From positions 1 through 64,000 of the forward strand of contig NZ_BCYY01000017.1 in assembly GCF_001598435.1 (NCBI RefSeq): a DNA stretch of 64,000 bases, in the 5' to 3' direction. Position numbers and translations under genes: made by a program. Numbering within the stretch: position 1 is the stretch's first letter; each line of letters opens with the position of its first letter. The DNA comes from Sphingomonas pituitosa NBRC 102491. GTDB taxonomy: Bacteria; Pseudomonadota; Alphaproteobacteria; Sphingomonadales; Sphingomonadaceae. This document shows positions 8,701-15,705 of this stretch, piece by piece. The notes under the pieces were generated by a model, which was not told the origin of the DNA, searched no databases, and saw only the letters and a list, made by a program, of their open reading frames with translations.

Positions 8701-11484
8701 GTCTATGGCGATGCCGTTCCGACGCTGACCTACGCGTCGGGCGGCCTGGTCAACGGCGACACGCTGAGCGGGGCGCTGACGACAGCTGCGAGCTCGGCGA
8801 GCGGGGTCGGCAGCTATGCGATCGGCCAGGGCACGCTGAGCGCGGGGGCGAACTATGCGTTGAGCTTCTTCGGCGCGAACCTGTCGGTCACCCCGCGCCC
8901 GTTGGCGGTAACCGCGAACGACGGCACGATGGTCTATGGCGATGCCGCGCCCACGCTGACCTACGCGGTGGGCGGAAGCGGCCTGGTCAACGGCGATACG
9001 CTGAGCGGCACGCTGGCCACCGCTGCGGGCGCGACGAGCGGTACCGGCAGCTACGCGATCGGCCCCGGCACCCTGACTGGGGGCGCGAATTATGCGCTGA
9101 GCTTCACCGGCGGGACCATGTCCGTCACCGCGCGTCCGCTGACGGTGACCGCGAACGACCGCACGATGGTCTATGGCGAGAACCTGCCGACGCTCGGCTA
9201 CACGATCGGCGGAGGCGGGCTGGTCAATGGCGACACGCTGAGCGGCGCGCTGGCCACCAGCGCGAGCGCGACGAGCGCGGTCGGCAGCTATGCGATCGGC
9301 CAGGGCAGCCTGGCGGCGAGCGCGAACTATGCGCTGAGCTTCACCGGCGGCAGCATGTCGGTCACTCGCCGTACGGTGGCGGTGACGGCGACCGATCGCA
9401 CGATGGTGTATGGCGAGAGCCTGCCGGCGCTCACCTATTCGGTAGGGGCGGCGGGCAGCGGCACCGGCCTCATCAATGGTGACATGCTGAGCGGCGCGCT
9501 GTCGACGGGGGCGAGTGCGACCGCTGCGGTCGGCAGCTACACGATCGGGCAGGGCAGCCTGACGGCGAGTTCGAACTACACGCTGGACTTCACCGGCGCG
9601 AGCGTGTCGGTCACCCCGCGTCCGCTGGCGGTGAGCGCGACCGATCGCACCATGGTGTATGGCGAAGCCCTGCCGTTGCTGACCTATGCGGTGGGAGCCA
9701 CCGCGACCGGGACCGGCCTGGTCAACGGCGATACGCTGAGCGGGGTGCTGACGACGGCTGCAAGCGCGGCGAGCGGTGTTGGCAGCTATGCGATCGGCCA
9801 GGGATCGCTGAGCGCGGGGGGCAACTACGCGCTGCGTTTCACCGGCGCGAACGTATCGGTGACCGCGCGGCCGCTGACGGTGACCGCGAACGACCGGACG
9901 ATGGTCTACGGCGATGCCGCGCCCATGCTGACCTACGCGGTGGGCGGAAGCGGGCTGGTGAACGGCGACACGCTGAGCGGCGCGCTTGCCACCGCCGCGA
10001 GCGCGACGAGCGGGATCGGCAGCTATGCGATCGCCCTTGGCACGCTGAGCGCGGGCGCGAACTACGCGGTTAGCTTCACCGGCGCGAACGTTTCGGTCAC
10101 CGCGCGGCCGCTGACGGTTACGGCGACCGACCGAACGATGGTCTATGGCGATGCCGTGCCGACGCTGAGCTACGCGGTGGGCGGAAGCGGGCTGGTCAAC
10201 GGCGACACGTTGAGCGGCGCGCTCGCCAGCGCAGCCAGCGCGACGAGCGGGATCGGCAGCTATGCGGTCGGCCTCGGCACGCTGAGCGCGGGTGCGAACT
10301 ACGCGGTTAGCTTCTCCGGCGCGAACGTTTCGGTCACCGCGCGGCCGCTGACGGTGACGGCGAACGACCGAACGATGGTCTATGGCGATGCCGCGCCGAC
10401 GTTGACCTACGCGGTGGGCGGAAGCGGGCTGGTCAACGGCGATACGCTGCACGGCGCGCTGGCCACCGCTGCAGGCCAGGCAAGCGGGGTCGGCGGCTAC
10501 GCGATCGGCCAGGGCACGCTGCGTGCGGATGCCAACTACACGCTGGACTTCACCGGCGGGACCCTCTCGATAACCCAGCGTGCGCTGGTCGTGACGGCGA
10601 ACGACCGCGCCATGGTCTATGGCGACGGCCTGCCGGCGCTCACCTATTCCGTGGGCGCGACGGGCAGCGGCACCGGCCTGATCCAGGGCGACACGCTGAG
10701 CGGCGCGCTGACCACGGCTGCGACCGCGGCGAGCGGTGTCGGCAACTATGCGATCGGCCAGGGTACGCTGAGCGCGGGCGGGAACTACGCGGTCAGCTTC
10801 ACCGGCGGGACCGTGTCGGTCACCCCGCGTCCGCTGGCGGTGACTGCGAATGACCGGACGATGGTCTATGGCGATGCCGCGCCCACGCTGACCTTTGCGG
10901 TGGGCGGGGGCGGACTGGTCAACGGCGATACGCTGCGCGGCGCGCTTGCCAGCGCAGCAAGTGCGACGAGCGGTGTCGGCAGTTATGCGATCGGCCTGGG
11001 TACGCTGGGTGCCGGGCCGAACTATGCGCTCAGCTTCACCGGCGGGCGCGTGGCGGTCACGCCGCGCCCGCTCACCATCGTCGCGGAGGACCAGGTCAAG
11101 CTGGTGGGGGCGAGGCTCGATCTCGGCGGTTCGGCGTTCCAGGCGATCGGGCTCGTCAATGGCGATCGGGTCGACGCGGTGCGGCTGGCCAGCGACGGGG
11201 CGGCCGCGGACGCGCCGTTCGCATCGAGCCCCTATGCCATCACCGTCTCCGACGCGGTGGGGGCGCGGCTGTCCAACTACGCGATCACCTATCAATCCGC
11301 GCCGACCGGCCTGACCCTGCGCGCGCCAGACGTGCGGCCCAGCCCCATCACGATCCGGCTGGCGGGCGACGTGGTGCCGGCCGGAAACCCGTTCGGGATG
11401 ACCGGCGCCGTCCCGGTGCGCCGGCAGGACGGTGCCGTCGCGATGCCGCGGTGGCCGAGCATCTTCTTCAGGCAGCAGAACTGA
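5797..11484 (+). CDS. giant two-partner secretion exoprotein (TpsA) with GLUG and MBG repeats
   Basis: A surface or secreted adhesin of about 1895 residues. Residues 1-45 form a long Arg-rich signal peptide ending AVPVAAHAQ. Residues ~45-330 are the haemagglutination-activity (TPS) secretion domain with its characteristic NPNGIVIGARGVVETGGSF. Residues ~560-800 carry GLUG-type repeats (VGGLVG and variants). About 958-1757 are ten near-identical MBG domains, followed by one divergent copy and a short tail. The ATG at 5797 is preferred over 5791 because GAGG at 5786-5789 is then seven bases away. The TpsB transporter starts four bases after the stop, so the pair is co-expressed. It lacks the NPNL motif in its classical form but keeps NPNGI. 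Likely role: adhesion or biofilm; the ligand is unknown. Confidence 0.9.
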   Translation: MRRRGAMAQPVMDAPHSTERRRRRLLLCATILGGAVPVAAHAQTAPAGATLPSGGTVVSGQASISQAGGALAIHQSGDRAIIDWTDFSIGEQASVVFNNGSGATLNRVSGGSVSTIDGLLRATGSVYLVNPNGIVIGARGVVETGGSFIASTLDLPDAAFLGGGSMTFAGTSRARVVNLGKVGALGGNVALIGAIVENRGSVSAANGTAGLIAGSKVLIRDGAHDGGGLFSVLYGDASTSAANGGAIDAANVELRAQQGNVYALAGNTAGTINATGVRTGDGKVWLVSEAGTTAVAGAIRARGASGSAGAIETSGHLLHIGNSSIDAQGGTWLIDPEDLIVDSAAATTINGTLGNNTSVTLTTTAGGASAYGNGASSGAGDILVNSGLSWNTGATLTLDSYHGIAVNANIAVNGSGSVVLRTNNGGNGGDLTFARGSSIAFADGNGGQSLTIDGTAYSLLYSWGDLQAISGRSGAFALAHDLQPAGFTAAAVTSLNGTLEGLGHALDMSISPHNISDVGLIGTINSGAVARDLVVSATVLDWSTNGSSRMGVLAGTNNGTIQNVATAGSVMTGDGDNIGGLVGRNTGVLRNTSSSASVTGDNAVGGLVGQNLGQISASYATGDPWGAYRVGGLVGEGLGGSITDSYATGPVIANRYYVTSSNGTFAATPYAGGLVGLNYGTVTRSFATGSVSGSSYVGGLVGAQMLGSISMAYATGEVTAFSIAGGLVGSQRYDSTIRDSYSTSAVKGDDTLGGLVGYSTGPIENSYALGKVTATSLISIGGVAGFTGGIDQMTGVRWDVSSTGQSRAVGDQIPVTGASAMGGSSVMKASTYEGWDLDTTGGQSTVWRIYEGSTAPLLKAFLKTANVTPGGGASASVVYDGTNQAGRITTTVLDQRGNAVDAAKILGTASFACSGGDASCSNVGSYGVRVTGGLYSTQSGYDLVFSNAQASLAITPRPLTVSTNFGTMVYGDAVPTLTYASGGLVNGDTLSGALTTAASSASGVGSYAIGQGTLSAGANYALSFFGANLSVTPRPLAVTANDGTMVYGDAAPTLTYAVGGSGLVNGDTLSGTLATAAGATSGTGSYAIGPGTLTGGANYALSFTGGTMSVTARPLTVTANDRTMVYGENLPTLGYTIGGGGLVNGDTLSGALATSASATSAVGSYAIGQGSLAASANYALSFTGGSMSVTRRTVAVTATDRTMVYGESLPALTYSVGAAGSGTGLINGDMLSGALSTGASATAAVGSYTIGQGSLTASSNYTLDFTGASVSVTPRPLAVSATDRTMVYGEALPLLTYAVGATATGTGLVNGDTLSGVLTTAASAASGVGSYAIGQGSLSAGGNYALRFTGANVSVTARPLTVTANDRTMVYGDAAPMLTYAVGGSGLVNGDTLSGALATAASATSGIGSYAIALGTLSAGANYAVSFTGANVSVTARPLTVTATDRTMVYGDAVPTLSYAVGGSGLVNGDTLSGALASAASATSGIGSYAVGLGTLSAGANYAVSFSGANVSVTARPLTVTANDRTMVYGDAAPTLTYAVGGSGLVNGDTLHGALATAAGQASGVGGYAIGQGTLRADANYTLDFTGGTLSITQRALVVTANDRAMVYGDGLPALTYSVGATGSGTGLIQGDTLSGALTTAATAASGVGNYAIGQGTLSAGGNYAVSFTGGTVSVTPRPLAVTANDRTMVYGDAAPTLTFAVGGGGLVNGDTLRGALASAASATSGVGSYAIGLGTLGAGPNYALSFTGGRVAVTPRPLTIVAEDQVKLVGARLDLGGSAFQAIGLVNGDRVDAVRLASDGAAADAPFASSPYAITVSDAVGARLSNYAITYQSAPTGLTLRAPDVRPSPITIRLAGDVVPAGNPFGMTGAVPVRRQDGAVAMPRWPSIFFRQQN
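8661..11063 (+). repeat. ten tandem MBG-domain repeats within the exoprotein gene
   Basis: Ten in-frame units of about 79-83 codons, each opening with R-P-L-x-V-(T/S)-A-x-D-R-T-M-V-Y-G and containing GLVNGDTLSGAL, GSYAIGQGTL and NYALSFTG. Units 4, 5 and 9 are four residues longer (TGSGTGL insertion). An eleventh, strongly diverged unit follows to about 11320. Nucleotide identity between units is high, so copy number may vary by slippage or recombination. Confidence 0.92.
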
Positions 11485-11488
11485 TCCC

Positions 11489-13240
11489 GTGCATATTTCG
11501 CATTACAGCTTCGGCGCCCCGCGCGGCGCCGGCCTTCTCCTGCGGATGGCGTTGCTTCCCTGCGCCGCCTTGCCGCACCACGCGTTCGCGCAGGGCATCG
11601 AGCGGAACCCAGCGCCGGTTCTCCGGCCGGAGCCCGCCGATCCGGCGCCGCCGCTCGAAATCGACCGCAACGACGATCCCACGCCGCTGGGGGTGACGCT
11701 GACTGGGCTCACCCTCGTCAGGGGCGACGCCGCGCCGGATCCCGGCGGCCCCGGCGTCACCCTGAAGGGGTTGGCGGACGCGCCCTGGCTCGCCGATCGC
11801 CTGCGCCATTTTATCGGCACCCCGCTCTCGCGGCGCGAGATCAGCGCCATCAAGGCGGCGATCGCCGGGGCCTATCGCGATCGCGGCCGTCCCTTCGTCC
11901 ATGTCTCGGCACCGGAGCAGGATATCTCCGCCGGCCATCTGACGCTTCGGGTCGAGCCGTTCCAGCTGGGGCAGGCGCGGGTATCCGGGCGCGGCGCAGC
12001 GGATGCGAAGCACGTCGCGGCGGCGATCCGCCAGCAGCCCGGTGCGGCCATCGACGCGCAGACGATGAGCGACGATCTCGACTGGCTGAACCGCTACCCG
12101 TTCCGTCGGGTAGAGGCGGTGTTCGAACCCGGCCGCGACTATGCGACGACCGACGTCACCTATGTCGTGACCCGCGAGCGCCCTTGGGCGATCGGCGGCG
12201 GCTATGCCAATACCGGCAGCCCGAATACCGGGATCGCCCGCTATTTCCTCTACGCGCTCGCCGGCATTCCAGGCCTGCGCGATGCCTATGGCAGCTATCA
12301 GCTCACCACCTCCGGCCAGCGCCTGGCGGGGCTCGGTGCCGACCCCGGGGGCAGCCGCCGCTATGTCAGCCATGCAGGGCGGATGTGGATCGCGATCGCG
12401 CCGCGGACCAGCCTGGAGGCGAATATCGGCGACATTCGTTCCAACCAGCCGTTCGAGGCGTTCGACGCGCGCCAGCACACCCGCGAAGTTGGCCTTACCC
12501 TGCGCACCTCCCTGGCGAATGTGGCGGCGGGCGTGCGGGGCGAGGTCTATGCCGGGCTCGACTGGAAGGAGCAGACCAGCCGCCTGCTGTTCGGCACCAT
12601 GCCCGTGCGCCCGCAATCGCGTTTTCATGTGGGGCAGGTCACGGCGGGCTATGCGCTGCAGGCCGTCGACGGGATGGGATCGACGACGCTCGACATTGCC
12701 GTCCATGTCAGCCCCGGCGGGATCGACCGGTACAGTACGGCTGCGGTCTATGAGACGGCGTCGCTCCACCAGTTCGGCGCGGCGCGCTATGCCTATGTCA
12801 GCGGCCTCGTAGCGCGGCGCACCCGCTTCCGCGGGTTCAGCCTGGTGCATCAGCTGAACTGGCAGTTCGCCGGCGTCGCGCTGCCGCAGACCGAACTGCT
12901 CGGGCTTGGCGGGCGGAACCAGGTCCGCGCCTACACGCTCGACGACGGGGCGTTCGATCGCGGCTTCGTGCTGCGCAACGAGATGCGGCTCGATCCGGTG
13001 CGGATCACGCAGGGTGCGCTTCCCTCGACGATCGAGCCGTGGCTGTATCTCGACGGCGGCTATGCCGGCCGCCTGCGCGGGGGGGCGGGCGGCCCGGTCG
13101 CCGCCGCCGGGGCGGGGGCCGACTGGGGGCTCGGCCGCCGCCTCGTCGTCTCCGGCGACGTGGGGGTTGCAATGCGGACGCTGGGCAATACCAAGGCCGG
13201 GGACGTCAGGGCGAATATTCGGGCAACGGTGAACTTTTGA
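11489..13240 (+). CDS. TpsB outer-membrane transporter (FhaC/ShlB type)
   Basis: A 583-residue outer-membrane pore that secretes the upstream exoprotein. A signal peptide (GLLLRMALLPCAALPHHAFA) ends near residue 33. A Pro-rich linker, POTRA-type domains (about residues 75-215, including GTPLSRREISAIKAAIAGAYRDRG) and a C-terminal beta-barrel to the terminal F follow. The conserved L6 motif of the family appears as GLGGRNQVRAYTLDDG, with Ala in place of the usual Gly of VRGY. The GTG at 11489 is preferred: it is four bases after the exoprotein stop and directly precedes the signal peptide, whereas an earlier ATG (11432) would overlap the exoprotein end by 53 bases. No strong Shine-Dalgarno is seen, so translational coupling is likely. 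Confidence 0.9.
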   Translation: MHISHYSFGAPRGAGLLLRMALLPCAALPHHAFAQGIERNPAPVLRPEPADPAPPLEIDRNDDPTPLGVTLTGLTLVRGDAAPDPGGPGVTLKGLADAPWLADRLRHFIGTPLSRREISAIKAAIAGAYRDRGRPFVHVSAPEQDISAGHLTLRVEPFQLGQARVSGRGAADAKHVAAAIRQQPGAAIDAQTMSDDLDWLNRYPFRRVEAVFEPGRDYATTDVTYVVTRERPWAIGGGYANTGSPNTGIARYFLYALAGIPGLRDAYGSYQLTTSGQRLAGLGADPGGSRRYVSHAGRMWIAIAPRTSLEANIGDIRSNQPFEAFDARQHTREVGLTLRTSLANVAAGVRGEVYAGLDWKEQTSRLLFGTMPVRPQSRFHVGQVTAGYALQAVDGMGSTTLDIAVHVSPGGIDRYSTAAVYETASLHQFGAARYAYVSGLVARRTRFRGFSLVHQLNWQFAGVALPQTELLGLGGRNQVRAYTLDDGAFDRGFVLRNEMRLDPVRITQGALPSTIEPWLYLDGGYAGRLRGGAGGPVAAAGAGADWGLGRRLVVSGDVGVAMRTLGNTKAGDVRANIRATVNF

Positions 13241-14124
13241 GCAGGACCGGGGGCAACAACGAATCCGACGCGGCGCGCCCGACGGCCGGTGCCGCGCCGG
13301 GCCTGGTGTGCGTCACGGGGCTGCCCCGCGCCGGGTCGACCCTGCTGTGCCAGATCCTTGCCGCGCACCCCGCCATCGCATGCGAAGGGTTGAGCTCTCC
13401 CCTGTGCAACACGTTGCTGGCGATCCGGCGACAGGTGAGCCAGGACGACTTCTTCCTCTCCCAGCTCGATCACGCGCGCGACTCTGCCTATGGCCGTCTC
13501 CAGGCCGCGATGACCGGCTATCTGCGGGGCTGGCTGGGCGGGGCGGACCGAACGCTGGTGGTCGACAAGAACCGCGCCTGGCTGCACTGCATCGAGATGC
13601 TGCTGGAACTGGCGCCGGAGACGCGGATGATCGTCTGCCTGCGCGACCTGACCCAGATCGCCGCCTCGATCGAGGCGCAGCACCAGAAGAGCATCCTGAT
13701 CGACTTCGCCGACGGTCTGGCCGATTTCGACCGGTTCGGGCGGATCGACGCGCTGTTCGGCAAGGGCAGGGTGGTGGGCGATGCGCTGGTGTCGCTCCAT
13801 GCGATCAACGATCTTCCGGATGCCGTGCGCGAACGCCTGTTCTTCCTGCGGCTGGAAGATCTGCTGGCGCACCCCGCCGCGGTAACCACGCGCCTGTTCG
13901 ACTGGCTGGGGCTGCCGGCGCACGCGATCGATTTCAACGCGCTCCCGCTGGGGCCTGCCGAAAGCGACAGCCATTTCCGCCTGAAATATCCGCACACGCG
14001 CCACGCGCGACTGGCACCCTTGCCCCGAAGGCCGCTGCCGCCGCGGATCGAGAAACAGATCCACACCGCGTGCCGCTGGTATTACGAACAATTTTATCGC
14101 GATGCGCTGCTGTCCATAAACTAG
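13237..14124 (+). CDS. PAPS-dependent sulfotransferase
   Basis: A 295-residue cytoplasmic sulfotransferase. The 5'-phosphosulfate loop is VCVTGLPRAGSTLLCQIL (residues ~24-41) and the 3'-phosphate site is CLRDLTQIAASIEAQ (about residues 135-150). A late block, RLEDLLAHPAAVTTRLFDWLGLP, is typical of bacterial Sulfotransfer_3-type enzymes. The only start near the N-terminus is TTG at 13237, which overlaps the transporter stop (TTGA); the next in-frame GTG (13306) would cut into the sulfate loop's strand. Membership of the secretion operon suggests it sulfates the exoprotein or a surface glycan; the exoprotein repeats carry many Tyr-Gly-Asp sites. That target is inference only. Confidence 0.82.
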   Translation: MSRTGGNNESDAARPTAGAAPGLVCVTGLPRAGSTLLCQILAAHPAIACEGLSSPLCNTLLAIRRQVSQDDFFLSQLDHARDSAYGRLQAAMTGYLRGWLGGADRTLVVDKNRAWLHCIEMLLELAPETRMIVCLRDLTQIAASIEAQHQKSILIDFADGLADFDRFGRIDALFGKGRVVGDALVSLHAINDLPDAVRERLFFLRLEDLLAHPAAVTTRLFDWLGLPAHAIDFNALPLGPAESDSHFRLKYPHTRHARLAPLPRRPLPPRIEKQIHTACRWYYEQFYRDALLSIN

Positions 14125-14310
14125 GTTTCGGCTGCGCAACGGCCCTGGAGTGATCCGCTTTCGCTGGGATTTGCGCCACAAGGCTCAACGACGACCAGCG
14201 AATCGCCCGCTTTTGGCGGCGAAATCCCGAGCTACGCGATCACGCCGGAGGCGCTGTCGACCGACGCGGACGATTTCGACAATATCAACATCGATGCCGA
14301 TCGGGGCTAG
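14125..14310 (+). other. in-frame coding-like stretch after the sulfotransferase stop
   Basis: Directly after the TAG of the sulfotransferase the same frame stays open for 61 codons to the next TAG at 14308-14310. It reads as protein-like, acidic sequence (GGEIPSYAITPEALSTD, DDFDNINIDADRG). It has no ATG, GTG or TTG start of its own. It may be the former C-terminal tail of the sulfotransferase, cut off by an amber mutation, or the end of another lost gene. Confidence 0.4.
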
Positions 14311-14332
14311 GCGCTCGAGAGGGCGGAGCCGG

Positions 14333-15013
14333 TCATCCTCCGCGCGCCGCCTGCCCGCGCAACGCCTTGCGCACGCCAGCCACGATGCGGCCGACGATGA
14401 CCTCGACGCCCCGAGCATTCGGGTGCATCCCATCCGCCTGGAGCAGCGCGCGATTGCCGGCCACCCCGTCGAGGAAGAACGGGTAGCGCGCGACGCCGTG
14501 CTTCCTGGCGAGCGCGGGGTAGATGCCGTCAAAGGCGCCCACATATTCCGGCCCCAGATTGGGCGCGGCGCGCATGCCGGCGAGCAGCACAGGGATGCGC
14601 CGATTATGCAATTCGGTGAGGATCGCATCGAGATTGGCCCTGGTCTGCGCCACCGGAAGGCCGCGGAGCATGTCGTTCGCGCCGAGCTCGACAATGACGA
14701 GATCGGGCGTCGTTCCCAATCCGCGCAGCCCCCACCGCAAGCGGGCGCGGGCCTGCGCGGCCGTGTCGCCGGCGACGCCGCCGTTGCGCACCGTCGCCTT
14801 TACGCCTGCCCGACGCAACGCCGCTTCCAGCCTGGCGGTGAACCCCAGGGCAGGGGGGAGGCCATAGCCGGCGCTGAGGCTATCCCCGAACGCCCAGATC
14901 ACCGGTGCGCGCGGCGCGGCATCGGCGCTCGGCGCAAATACGAGGACCGAGAGCATCGCGAGATGGACAATCCCCCGCAACCCTCCATATCGCTTCGGGC
15001 GTGACCATGGCAT
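14333..15013 (-). CDS. tesA: TesA-type SGNH arylesterase/lysophospholipase
   Basis: A 226-residue periplasmic SGNH hydrolase that cleaves acyl esters and thioesters. A signal peptide (LAMLSVLVFAPSADAAP) precedes the GDSL block IWAFGDSLSAGYG. The other family blocks are visible: RNGGVAGDT (block II Gly), VELGANDMLRG (block III Asn) and DGMHPN (catalytic Asp/His). The ATG at 15013 has GGAGG three bases upstream and overlaps the divergent ABC gene by seven bases, so a slightly later start is possible. The same divergent arrangement, tesA opposite ybbA/ybbP, is known in other Proteobacteria, which supports the name. Confidence 0.88.
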   Translation of the reverse strand: MPWSRPKRYGGLRGIVHLAMLSVLVFAPSADAAPRAPVIWAFGDSLSAGYGLPPALGFTARLEAALRRAGVKATVRNGGVAGDTAAQARARLRWGLRGLGTTPDLVIVELGANDMLRGLPVAQTRANLDAILTELHNRRIPVLLAGMRAAPNLGPEYVGAFDGIYPALARKHGVARYPFFLDGVAGNRALLQADGMHPNARGVEVIVGRIVAGVRKALRGQAARGG

Positions 15014-15705
15014 CCCCCTCCGATAGCGCGCTGATCGACGCGCGCAACGTTTCGCTGTCGCTGGGCAGGGCCCCCGCCCGGGTGGAGATTCTCCGCGGGA
15101 TCGACCTGCGCGTGTCCGCCGGCGAAAGTGTTGCGCTGCTCGGGCCCTCGGGATCGGGCAAATCGTCGTTGATGGCGGTGCTCGCCGGGCTGGAACGCCC
15201 GAGCGGTGGCACCGTCTCGGTCGCCGGACTGGACTTCACGGCGCTGGACGAGGATGCGCTCGCCGTCGCGCGGCGCGGCCGCATCGGCATCGTGCTGCAG
15301 GCCTTCCACCTGCTGCCGACGATGACCGCGCTGGAAAATGTCGCGGTGCCGCTGGAACTGGCCGGCGCGCGCGACGCGTTCCCCCGCGCCGAAGCCGAGC
15401 TCGCCGCCGTCGGCCTCGCGCACCGGACCGGCCACTATCCCGCGCAGCTCTCCGGCGGCGAGCAGCAGCGGGTAGCGATCGCCCGGGCGCTGGTCGGCGG
15501 CCCGGCCCTGTTGTTCGCCGACGAACCCACCGGCAATCTCGATACCGCCACCGGTGCCGCGATCATGGACCTGCTGTTCGCGCGGCATGCTGCCAGCGCG
15601 ACGACACTGTTCGTCATCACCCACGATCCCGCCCTGGCGGGGCGGTGCGCGCGGGTCGTCACGCTCGCCGACGGGCGCATCGCCACCGATCGGCAGCGCG
15701 CATGA
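15007..15705 (+). CDS. ybbA: ABC transporter ATPase, YbbA/LolD-like
   Basis: A 232-residue ATPase of the MacB/LolD group that should power the FtsX-type permease encoded next. Walker A is GPSGSGKSS, the Q-loop lies in GIVLQAFHLLPTMTALEN (a hallmark of this group), the signature is LSGGEQQRVAIARAL, Walker B is LLFADEPTGNLD and the H-loop is VITHD. The start is ATG 15007; GTG 15001 is possible. Its stop overlaps the permease start (ATGA at 15702). Substrate is unknown; the YbbA/YbbP type is thought to work in envelope lipid or protein processes. Confidence 0.9.
   Translation: MASPSDSALIDARNVSLSLGRAPARVEILRGIDLRVSAGESVALLGPSGSGKSSLMAVLAGLERPSGGTVSVAGLDFTALDEDALAVARRGRIGIVLQAFHLLPTMTALENVAVPLELAGARDAFPRAEAELAAVGLAHRTGHYPAQLSGGEQQRVAIARALVGGPALLFADEPTGNLDTATGAAIMDLLFARHAASATTLFVITHDPALAGRCARVVTLADGRIATDRQRA

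Noticed and set aside
8661..11063. Regular repeats that could suggest a CRISPR array or minisatellite
   Set aside because: Units are ~240 bases, coding throughout, and encode MBG domains; no short repeat/unique spacer pattern exists.
7312..11295. 1327-codon open frame on the minus strand across the MBG repeats
   Set aside because: It is the antisense shadow of the exoprotein gene, Arg/His-rich, repetitive only because the sense strand is, and has no motif or start signal.
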